Shown here: positions 51,952 to 62,602 of the stretch, piece after piece | Layout: the number at the start of each line of letters is the position of its first letter | How positions within the stretch are numbered: position 1 is the first letter of the stretch | Assembly: GCA_012295275.1 (NCBI GenBank) | Contig: CM022669.1 | Location: 16,115,172-16,179,171 of the forward strand | DNA: 64,000 bases | Direction: 5' to 3' | From: Chrysomallon squamiferum | Lineage: Eukaryota > Mollusca > Gastropoda > Neomphalida > Peltospiridae | Translations under genes and position numbers: made by a program | The notes under the pieces: generated by a model | Told to the model about the DNA's origin: nothing | The model's input: the letters and a program-made list of their open reading frames with translations, nothing else | Database searches by the model: none

Positions 51952-53094
51952 TCAACTTAAATCTTTTGGAGGAAAACATTTATTAACAAAATACCAAGAA
52001 TGGATGTCCGGATACACTTTCTCTTTTACAACGGGATTATGAAGTTTCTTGCACAGTTCACAGATTCCAACGTGTCTTTTTCCAGACGTATAGTACTTTT
52101 TCCATTCCAAAAACTCGACATAGGCTGTGTCATTCTTGTTTAAATAAAGAAGATATTCAGCTAAATGTTTGGGACTTTTAAAATCTGCTGTATTGATGTA
52201 TGACTTTGGTGGCAGAAATTTTGTATAATTCGCTCCACCTCTTACTACTAACACAATATCAAGCTGCATATACTGGAATGATTTTTCTGTAACGTAATCG
52301 TAACAGAAACTGTTTTCAAACGCCAAATAAAACTTATAATCCCTCGTGAGCAGTAAATTGCAATTGTCTTTAGTATTATCGCATTTTTTATGACCGCATT
52401 TTCCATAAATGTCCACAGAAATAAACTTCTTCAACTCACGTACATATTCCTCACGTCGACTTGGAGTTTTGCAGTTACTAACAAACCATGCAGCCAGCTT
52501 CGTTTTGTGCTTTGCAACATCTGAAAAATCTAAACTTACAGGAGTCTTTCTTCTGTTTATACTTCCATACGGATAAGGAACATCAGCATCTAATCTGTAC
52601 GTCATAGTCCAGTTGAATTTTTCTCTCCATTCCTTGTTTTTAAATTGTTTACCCCACGTATACTGAGGAGATTCAATGGTGAAAAAAATCCAGATTTGAC
52701 CGGGAATCTTTAGAGGAGGTAATTCGTGTCTGTATGCCACGGCGTAGAATATAACAGCATCATAACCAGTTAGATTCCTTCCCGTCTTCTCTAGAGAGCA
52801 ATTACCTGGGCATGATTCTAATTCCGTGATAGCTGCCTGAAACCACGACCAATCCGGATTGTTTTTCAGAAAAATACGTTTTCTAACCGCAGTATTATTA
52901 GTATCTTTGTCAGGAGGCTTTGTGGTAATATTTTTAACGTTTTCTCGATGGCTGAAGATGAGTGGCGAATGATTGTATTGCAGATGGGTCTTCAAAACAG
53001 ACATCAAATTATTTGGTACGTAATTTAGTGATGACATGAGATAAAAGCCAATCAAGAGAGAAATCGCTGATATAATTCCACAAACTTTCTTCAT
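51952..53094 (-). CDS. FUT-9: class B alpha-1,3-fucosyltransferase (GT10)
   Basis: A 380-residue single-exon coding sequence with the same domain order as FUT-8 (anchor about 4-22, one stem repeat unit, catalytic domain from about 88, FYLAFENSFCYDYVTEKSF at 255-273). A TTTTTCAG acceptor precedes 53113. Differences from FUT-8 cluster in surface-like segments: YRHELPPLKIPG, ESPQYTWGKQ, PYPYGSINRRKTP, CGHKKCDNTKDN. No breaks were seen, so it is probably functional. Confidence 0.93.
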   Translation of the reverse strand: MKKVCGIISAISLLIGFYLMSSLNYVPNNLMSVLKTHLQYNHSPLIFSHRENVKNITTKPPDKDTNNTAVRKRIFLKNNPDWSWFQAAITELESCPGNCSLEKTGRNLTGYDAVIFYAVAYRHELPPLKIPGQIWIFFTIESPQYTWGKQFKNKEWREKFNWTMTYRLDADVPYPYGSINRRKTPVSLDFSDVAKHKTKLAAWFVSNCKTPSRREEYVRELKKFISVDIYGKCGHKKCDNTKDNCNLLLTRDYKFYLAFENSFCYDYVTEKSFQYMQLDIVLVVRGGANYTKFLPPKSYINTADFKSPKHLAEYLLYLNKNDTAYVEFLEWKKYYTSGKRHVGICELCKKLHNPVVKEKVYPDIHSWYFVNKCFPPKDLS

Positions 53095-53338
53095 TTTCTT
53101 CAGATGGTAACTTCTGAAAAATATATGTATTGAAATTTAATTATGACAGTTCTTTTTTTTTTTTCTTTCTTTTTTTTTCACACTATTATTATTATTATTG
53201 TTGCTTCCTTTTCTGCTATGTTTCATAAGAGAGACTTATTTCCAAAACCAAATTATTACAGACAATTATTAGCGTGCGAGGAAATACTTAATAAGTACGA
53301 ACTAAAAGGCTGTGTGTGTGTGTGTGTGAGTGCGCGCG

Positions 53339-53369
<31 letters not shown>

Positions 53370-53886
53370 ACACTTTGGCATCAGATGAGGGTATTGGTGG
53401 AATGATGTCTGGAGTTTTTTTGTTTTCTTTGTTTTCTTGCTGGTTCTGTTTTGTTTTAATTATTTTTAACTTTTACCATCATATTTCTTCTATGTTACAG
53501 ATTTTCACTAAAATTCGGGTCTGCTCGATATTCTCTTATTTTATGTCTGCCTTTCTGTTCCTCTGTAGCAGTAATTGTTGGAATAATAATAATAAATGAT
53601 TATGTTGACAACAACAACAACAGCAAATATAAAAACTACAATAATAAAACTGAGCTCGACTTAAATTAACAACGTGTATTATGTATATTTGGTGTATTAT
53701 GTAACATAATTATATTAGTGTTTATTTATTTAATTACTACGAAATGTAAAAATGGGACCTATCTTAAGATATATGGTTATCTTGGTTGATTCAATACTGT
53801 TGTAACACTTTAAATCATCTATCTATCTATCTATCTATCTAAATGTATATATTCTTATTTTCTTATATATATATAAAATGACTTAC

Positions 53887-53960
53887 GTTAGTGAGATTTT
53901 ACAGTGTCCGCTTCGTGGTAAAAAGACAAAAATTACATCAGTGAACAATTAAACGAGACA
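53887..53960 (-). other. Leader exon candidate of FUT-9
   Basis: Copy of the FUT-8 leader with the CACTAAC/GTAAGT donor at 53886, about 770 nt before the FUT-9 3' splice site. Confidence 0.5.
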
Positions 53961-55247
53961 CTTAATATACAGCTCCATATAAATGTGTCAGATAAACAAA
54001 TCAAAACACGATTTTTATCCGTAAAATATGATTACGTTTTACGAATAAATGAAATGAAAGGCTTGTATTTATGCTCTTTAAATATGGTTATGTGCTGTAT
54101 GACGTCCATGTTGTTATGATTGTGACAGTTGTGCTAAAAATAACCATCAGAACGATTTATAACTTGCCTCTTTTATTCGGGTGGTCGACGTCTAACTGTG
54201 AACACTTTGTGTCAGCTTGGTTCGATAGTAATAAACGAAAATAAACACAACTCCGAGTTGGATACCATTGATAATGTCATGAATTATTTTTCAGACTCTG
54301 AAATTAATAATAGTAATGAATAAATAAATAAATAAATGAATAAATAAATAAATAAATCAAATAATTAACAAATAAAATAAGATAAAATACTAAATGTTAC
54401 ACGTTTATTTTGCGTTTTTTGATATAGAAATCTTAGTAATAATTATATTCGGGCACTGAGACAGGATGATACTGTATTATAAATAGGTTAGCTATAAGCA
54501 GACTGGAAACTAAGAATATCGTTTTGTAAAAAGTAGTGGAACTGTATATAATAAAAAACAAAAATTGCTCATTTATTATTATTATTATGATCATCATCAT
54601 CATTTATTTTTTATTTCAAAAGCCTTGATTTAAAATATTTTAGTGAAAAATCCTATTCCAATTTTAGATGATGTCTTGAAAAAAGATAAGTTTGTTAAAA
54701 ACTGTTTTATATATATATATATAATATCTTTCTCTTTTTTTTTTTAAATTTCATTAGCTTGTAAATATACAGAAAAGAATGAATATTTATAAAATATTAC
54801 AGTTACATTTGTCAACTTCTAAAGTTGATTATAAATAATTTATAAGAAGTGGTGGTGATGATTGAAGGTGTGTATGTGTATGTGTGTGTGCCTTTTTTGT
54901 GTGTGTGTGTGTGTTTTATATTTGTTTTACTAATGCATTATTATTATGATTATTATTATTATTATTATAGACCGGTTTCGTCCCAGAAAGAATGGACAGA
55001 AGCCTTATTCTATTTTATTTTTTTTAAATAATAATAATGATAATTATAATAGCTGCAACAATAAAAAACACAACTGTACTCATACCCATACAAGTGAATA
55101 CATTTTAAAAATGAAATAAAATAAAGTTGGGTCTACCTTTCCGTGGTGCTGCAGTGGCTTTCTGTTTTCTAGTATTTACTTACAGGGCGTTGTAAACCAG
55201 TTTAATTCAGAAGTAAACTTTGCACATTTAGAAAGAACTACTTGTAT

Positions 55248-55248
<1 letters not shown>
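53961..55248. other. Upstream region of FUT-9, no gene
   Basis: Matches R1 sequence at about 45010-46900 with small indels and AAAT and TA tracts. A donor-less relative of the FUT-5 leader lies near 55130-55195 (TTTCCGTGGTGCTGCAGTGG). Confidence 0.55.
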
Positions 55249-55330
<82 letters not shown>

Positions 55331-55342
55331 GTCTGTCTGTCT

Positions 55343-55393
<51 letters not shown>

Positions 55394-55420
55394 ACTCTTT
55401 CTCTCTCTCACTCTCACACA
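55249..55420. repeat. (CT)n microsatellite with GTCT interruption
   Basis: CT repeats broken by a short CTGT block near 55326-55346. It corresponds to the CT tract at 46903 in R1. Confidence 0.95.
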
Positions 55421-55880
55421 CACATACATACAAAATAAGATAATCATTATCTTCGTTTATTCAAAACTATTGTAACACTTTAAATAATCTATCTATTGAC
55501 CTGTCTATCTATCTAAATATGTACATTCTTATTTTGTTACATATACAGTGTTTTGAATATGTTCGTATATATTAGACTGTCGCATATAATTTATCTAACA
55601 ATAATAATAAAATGTAGATCATAAAACAGAAAAAAACATATACAAGATAAATAAATAAGCAATTTAATAAATAAATAAATACATTTTTTTTTAAATCTCC
55701 ATTCAGATGTTATCGGTAAGTCATCACAGGTAGGGGTTTTGTTTGAATATGGAAATGGCTCTTAAGACGAATGTCCGTAAAACACAGATTTATGAATACT
55801 GATGTTAAAACATGTTTGGCGGTATTGAATACGGTGCATAGATTAAGATAGCTGTTAAAATGTTTTTTTATTATTGTATG

Positions 55881-55883
<3 letters not shown>

Positions 55884-55913
<30 letters not shown>

Positions 55914-56136
55914 CAATTTCAACCATTTTATTAGCTTGCAGAAAAGAATTAATATTTATTAAATATTTACAGTCACACTATTTTTTTTACACTTCTAAAG
56001 TTGATTACAAATACTTTATAAGAATTTGTGGTCATGACAAAAATTGTGTATTGCATGAGTGCGTGTCTGTGTGTGTGTGTGTCTGTTTGATGTTTATTTT
56101 ACTGGTACAATATGTCTATGATTATGATTATTATTA

Positions 56137-56190
<54 letters not shown>

Positions 56191-56217
56191 TAGACCGCCA
56201 GAAACTACTACTAGTAT

Positions 56218-56308
<91 letters not shown>
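55884..56308. repeat. Poly-T, (ATT)n and (CT)n tracts
   Basis: Poly-T at 55884-55912, ATT array at 56128-56192 and CT array at 56219-56308. The large forward open frame over this interval is low-complexity throughout. Confidence 0.9.
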
Positions 56309-56314
<6 letters not shown>

Positions 56315-57072
56315 GTCTCTCCTTGTCTCTCTATCTCTTTCTTTCTATCTCTCTGTGTCTGTCATTCTGTATATCTTTATGCGTATCTTGAAAGAATTAT
56401 TTCCGTCTGTCTGTCTGTCTCTCTGTCTGTCTGCCTTTTAATCAGTTTATCTGCCTGTCTATCTGTATATGTATATGTTTCTCTGTCTATTTATCTGTCG
56501 ATATATCTGTCTGTTTGACTGTACACAGAAAACGTACTTGAGTATATATCTAGTAGCATTTCATACCGTAGACATTATCTATCTACGTAAATTATAAAGA
56601 CTTAATTAAAACCTATTATAAGTATAATTGTTGTGATATTGTTCATCGATATCTATTTTTTTATATATCTGTAGTTACGATTATTTAGGTACTGATCGAT
56701 ATCCTTTTCATATTCATTCTATTGTTCCGTGTGTGTTTTTGTATTTATTTAATTGAAATTTTATTAAAGGTAAAAATAAAACGCCTGCTAGAATGGTAGA
56801 CGTCTAACCGATTGCTAACAGCCATGTCGTGAAGTGCTGTTGACAAGTTAGAGCAGGTTGCCCAACCAGCGGCCACAACGTCTTGTTTGAAACGTAACGA
56901 GGCTGCGTGTCAGTGTAAACACTTATACAGGCTTAGTCCCATCTGGTAGAATTCCCATTTCGTAGAAAGGCTAAATGTGGTTCAGTGGTCTTATTGACAT
57001 GTTTGGTTTTAGCTCAGTCATTTTAATGAACTGCACCAGATTATTTGGAAAGCGATTATTATTGTACAAATA

Positions 57073-57732
57073 CAGTAATATCTCGCTTAACGATACCACG
57101 CTTTAACAATCTTTCTTCTTTACAAATTATATAAATAGAAATTTAATTTAATAGTTAATTGCTCGAAATAAATGATACAAATGTATACAATGCATGTTTT
57201 TAAGTCCTTTTTCTTTAATTTTTCGTTCATTCACGAGCTTCTCTCAGCTGTGTTGATCAGTTGACACGTCACACGTGCATCTGATATTCTGATTCTCTTT
57301 TGTCTTCTGCTTCGATTTAGACTTAAACTCGTTTGTAATTTACCCCTCCAATATGTCAAAACGAATAACAGTATACCGGCAAATGCTGATGATAAAAGAA
57401 ACGGAAGACAATAACTTTAGAAACAAAATACATTATCTTAAATGAAACCAAACCCACAGTGAGCGGCATATAATTATTTCTTAATGTATTTGTATAAATT
57501 GATTTGTAAATGATTTACTGTTTATTTAATATCTACAATCTATTAAATCATTTATGTCTAAACTGCCATTTTATTTCTCCTTATTTCACCTCTTTTTTTT
57601 ATGTCAGATCTCATCAGCGAGAAAGTAACCACTGCTTTTAACCTTAATTCTATGTAAATTAGTCTCCCGCTTACCTCACTTAACTATCGGAAGTTTTGGA
57701 ACCAATTACGTCTTTAATCTGAGGTATTATTA
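57073..57732. mobile_element. Tigger-derived MITE nested in the larger element
   Basis: Begins CAGTAATATCTCGCTTAACG and ends with the inverse (AATCTGAGGTATTATTA), flanked by TA on both sides (57071-57072 and 57733-57734). At 660 bp it is too short for a transposase; a vestige of the start of such a frame (ATGTCAAAACGAATAACAGT) lies near 57353. This is a standard internally deleted Tigger structure. Confidence 0.75.
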
Positions 57733-58299
57733 TAGTATGGATATCGCTTATCGTATGAAGTATGCAAATATGACAAATATCGAAATAATCTATGTATCGA
57801 ATATAGTGAATGTAAATAATTAAAAAAGAAGGTATTTATCTAAAAGTATTCCCAATGATTTGGTCCTTCGTATAAACTTTTTCAGTCATAGCCAGAGTAT
57901 TTGCAGGTCATAATATCTTTAGTGTACACACTATTAATATACTATGCCACATATATTGTATAATATGTGCACAATCTGAATATGTATGTGTGCATAATGT
58001 AAATATGATCAGTAACAGATATCTTGTACATGTTTAAGCTGAATACGGTTGAATTCGAAAAGTTAATGATAAATGTAACATTCAAATATTCTATTTACTG
58101 AATATAAGTAAATTACTGAATTAGTTATTTATAATATTTTTGTCGTATTCTCTTACAGAAGCAAGCCGTTTTTCTTTTCTTTCATTCTTTTTTCGTTTTA
58201 TTTTTTAATAGATAGATGAAACTGACGTAAAATTGTTTATTATTGGTTGCTTGTTTTGTAACGGAAATGAAATGTTTATGAATTAGAAATGACCAGTTT

Positions 58300-58500
58300 A
58301 AAAAAAAAAAAATAAATAAAAAAATAAATAAATAATAATAATAATAGTAACAGTAATTATAATAAGAAGAATAAGAAGAATAAGAATAATAATAATAATA
58401 ACAACAATAATAGTAATAATATTATAATAATAATAATGTTGATGATGATAATTATGATGATAATAATGAGAAGGAGGAAGATGATGAAATAATGAAAAAG
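58300..58500. repeat. AAT/AAG/GAT-rich tract
   Basis: Mixed trinucleotide runs inside the 1.78-kb element, downstream of the nested MITE. Confidence 0.7.
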
Positions 58501-58802
58501 TAACAAATCAACAACAAATAAGTTGTGTTGCTTATTCTGCTTTCGGTTGATGTTACATAATCGATTTAGGAACAATGCGCTCCCCCTCTGAATGTTAGAA
58601 AGAAACCAGATGTATGCACAGGCCAAGTTCATTATATACAGAGATAATCAGGTATTGCGGTAGATCATCTTTTTCTACGAAATGGGAATTATACCAAATG
58701 GGAAGACACCCTTATACAACACGAGTTTCCTATGACTATCAGATGCCGTATGCAACAAGGCGTCCAGCATTCATTTTTAGATCCCACAGTTTTAAAGTTG
58801 TT

Positions 58803-59636
58803 ATTTAATAAAAGTAATAAATAATATTAATAACTGTTTTATTTTGTGTTTAATCATATAGACAGACACAACAAAAACAACATACAAACACATACAGCGC
58901 GCTACATACAGACACACACAATAAATAAACACAGCGAGCACGCTCACACATGTATACAAAGAAAACGTTACATCACTTTTCTGCTGTTTTTCTCGTTTCC
59001 TTTTAACATTTCATCACCTTGTAAAGCAGTATTAGACGTTGTTAAAAGCAGTACTGGTAATCATTGTGCTAATAATAACCGATGTGTATAACAATATTGT
59101 TTCTCGATGCTGAAAAGTGTCTCCTTAAGAGAGTCTCCTCCCTCGGTAGGAGCCCGTCCTCCTTCCAGTTTGATTTCCTGTCTTGCGTGGGAGTTTCTCG
59201 GGTCAGGGTTCTGTGACGTCATTGTGTCAATACAAGTAACTCGAACCCCTTGAAGTGTTTATCTTTTAAATCGCAAAGAGTTTACTCTGAAAAATGTAAC
59301 ATAAAACGGAAATGAGTAATGCGTTCGCGCCAGATCAGTGAAAGAGACTAATGATTTTAAAAGAGTACTAGCATTAGCAAAGCAAAACAAAACTTAACTT
59401 AGGAGAAAAAAAACAACAACAACAGTGATAAAAGATAACACTGCTCACACGGTAAAGCAGAATCTGTAAAATCATTAGTGAATATTACATCCAAGAACAT
59501 TACAATTCAGTAGACATTCGTCATTGATCACATTCGTCATTTAAACATGTTGACATTGATCGATGAGACAACATTGTGTGCAAAATATTTATTATTATTA
59601 TCATTATTATTACTGATATTATTATTATTATTATTA

Positions 59637-59673
<37 letters not shown>

Positions 59674-60060
59674 ACAACACTATCTACCAACCAGTTGCTA
59701 TCAAAATATGCCTTTAGTAAGTAAACATGTTAACTTATGTGAATACTTTTTCTTCTTTTCTTTTTTTTGTATTCATATGAATAAAATAACTGAGTGATTA
59801 TCATTGAAAATGTATGCAAGTCTCATTTAAATGAAAGGTGCACTGATGCGTTTTATTAGAAAAAGTAATAGGTACAAAGAGAGATCGGTCACAATAGTGC
59901 CCTGTCGCGTTGATCACCATTGATCTGGAGACGTGTTTTCCCAGGTGTAAATATCGAGCGGGCGCTGCGAGGTGAAATAGGGTGGCAACTTTTCACTGCT
60001 CGCTCATCTCACAGATTCGGGCGCAAAAGGCGTGGATAATGTGGTCCAGGTAAGAACAAA
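58803..60060. other. Right-arm spacer with GC-richer conserved segment
   Basis: Segment 59030-59240 mirrors 28930-29155 and is unusually GC-rich for the window, with CTCCTCCCTCGGTAGGAGCC (self-complementary CTCC...GGAG) and a TGACGTCA at 59214-59221. An ATT array lies at about 59590-59670. Segment 59690-59855 matches the end of R1; after it comes the mirror of about 27480-27650. No gene was recognised. Confidence 0.5.
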
Positions 60061-60070
60061 CCTTTACTTG

Positions 60071-60638
<568 letters not shown>

Positions 60639-62602
60639 AAAACAATATCGGCGCACAGAAGCGGTTTCCTTTGAGAGTCCAGGTATAATTTTTAGTGTCA
60701 TTATTATTATTATTAGTGTTTTAAAGACTTTAACGCTCGTTTACGACAAGCTGATGCATTTTCCAAAACGAAAAAAAGAAAGAAAACTAACGCACCTGTT
60801 TATGTGTGAACATCTGCGTAATACAGGTGTGTATATTTGTACTTGCTTAGATTTGTTTCTGTATTTAAAACATAATAATAAAAGTGGGACAAAATAATAC
60901 CTAACAGTTCAATACAGGAGACTGTTCGCTTTGAACTTTCCCGTTAGCACTTCGCAAAGATCTGATTGATAAAACTGTAATTAATTCACTACATAACGGA
61001 AGAGTGAAATACGGTATTGATGACTACAAACCTGGCGTCGGTTTCTTGGTTCACGTTTGAAAGGTGAGCTGGGCAAAAACCATGTGTTAATTAACGATGG
61101 ATTGAAAACTGTCCGGGTATCGATTAACTCACTAAAGGCATATTTTAGTAGTAACCGGTTGGTAGGTCGTGTCGTATTCTGACAACGACCTTGTCTATGC
61201 ACCTATCGATTAATAATGCATCACATGATTAAACAAAAACTGGAAGAGGTAAATCTTTGTAAAAGTCTGTTATTAACCTGAATGTACTGGTTTACAACTA
61301 AATACAGAAAAATCGAATTCTTCTTTGATACAGAGGACAGCCATTGTAATACAATGGAAAGGTAAGTGTACTTATTTTCTTTTTTAACAGATTACCATTT
61401 TAGTCAAAGCAGATTTTTATTCAGTTGTTATTGTTGTTATTGCTCACTTTTGCTGATGTTATTTGTGTTTCTCTTTGTTTCTTTGTTTCATTTTTTTTTT
61501 CTTTGTTTAGTTCTTTCTTTCTTTTTTTCTTTTTTTTTTTTCTTTTTTTTTAACATCTTTAATTTAATATTATAAGGAAATATTTTAAAAACCGAAAACC
61601 CATTTTAGAAATAACCTTGATAACGTTTATTTTTTGTATTTATTGCAAATCAAACAATTGACCACTTCGCAACGAAATGTTGTAAATAAATCTGGAAATT
61701 TAATCTGGAAATTAAAAAAAATAAAGTAAAACGTCTTGCTGAAATCGATTTGGAGTTATTCAGTGATTGAGTTATTTATTAAGACTTATCGAATACTGAC
61801 GGGAACTCAGATAATATGAAGCTGGATAACAGTGTTCTGATAATCGGGATTTACTCTAAATAATTCTCTAGGATGATGTAGTATGCAGCATAATATGCAT
61901 AGTGAAACGGACAGAAAGACAGAGATGAGAGATACATATAGATAGATTTAGATAGATATGCTCTGGATTTTATTGAATAACTCCAAACCAGTTGAACGCT
62001 AGATATTTTATTTTTATTTCTTTTATATATATATATATATATATTTATTTATAAAGGAAGGTACGTTATTAAATAAGTAAACAGGCTTTTTTTTTTTTTT
62101 AGATTACTGTTACAAAGCAGAGGTAGTAATAGGTGTAGAAATTGTTAGGATGGTAGTAGCGGCGATGGTAATAAAATCAGTACAATGTAGTAGTAACAGA
62201 AGCCGAAGAAGAAGAAATAGTAGTAATAGAACTGTAGCACTTCTTTATTGTAGCATATCTAGCTGTAGTTGGTAACAGCAGTAGCACTAACAGCCGAGAA
62301 ATAGCAGTAGTAACATAAGCAGTTTTAGTAGTAATAGTGGTAGTACTACTACTAGCTGTTGTAGTAGTTAACAGTAGTGGTGTACTGATGGTAACTGTAG
62401 AAGTAATGGTATTAGTAATAACAGTAGAAATTTAATTATTTATTTATTTATTTATTAATTTTCGATTCAGGTAAGCTGTCTACATCTTTGTTGGTTTATT
62501 TAATTGATTTTGTTCAAGGATTTCTTTTTTTACCGATATTGTATTTTGTTCTTTGTTTATTAATTATTTTTATTTAATTTCTATTTTAAATTTTGTTCCG
62601 AG
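60639..62602. other. FUT-10 upstream region
   Basis: Segment 60640-61340 mirrors about 26600-27490. It holds the FUT-10 leader exon (listed separately), T-rich tracts at 61490-61555, TA at 62025-62044 and the degenerate GTA/GCA triplet tract at 62110-62430. No other gene was seen. Confidence 0.6.
61275..61361 (+). other. Leader exon candidate of FUT-10, 5' end uncertain
   Basis: Forward sequence ends CAATGGAAAG before a GTAAGT donor at 61362 and matches the FUT-5 leader in mirror orientation. A weak acceptor before the ATG at 62603 makes the exon chain here less certain than for FUT-5. Confidence 0.45.

Larger units (their letters stand above)
56930..58711. mobile_element. Non-autonomous DNA transposon with 8-bp target duplication
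   Basis: A 1782-bp insertion lies between two CTTATACA copies (56922-56929 and 58712-58718 with the preceding C at 58711 shared; see note). Imperfect terminal inverted repeats of about 31 bp lie at 56938-56968 and 58672-58702, sharing CCCATTTCGTAGAAA at the inner edge. The left arm has the unfilled site at about 29480-29487 (reverse complement CTTCTACA) with matching flanks on both sides. No transposase was found; a 660-bp Tigger-like element is nested inside. An 8-bp duplication fits hAT-, P- or Merlin-type elements; the superfamily is unresolved. Because the C is part of the repeat, the right-hand boundary may be 58710. Confidence 0.75.
50974..59860. repeat. Duplicated block R2 (about 8.9 kb), right arm
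   Basis: Starts where AAATGAAAACTATTTTAATT (matching R1 near 42103) is joined to the R1 tail ending GCACTGACGCGTTTT. It ends near GCACTGATGCGTTTTA (about 59840-59855). It contains FUT-9, its leader, a (TATG)n array and a transposon insertion absent from the left arm. Confidence 0.8.

Noticed and set aside
55874-56518. A 214-codon open frame
   Set aside because: Runs through poly-T, ATT and CT repeats; no complex protein sequence long enough to judge.
56815-56900. Possible tRNA or SINE head around the GGTAGACGTCTAACCGATTG segment
   Set aside because: No cloverleaf or complete A/B box arrangement could be built; its mirror at 29520-29625 shows only general similarity.
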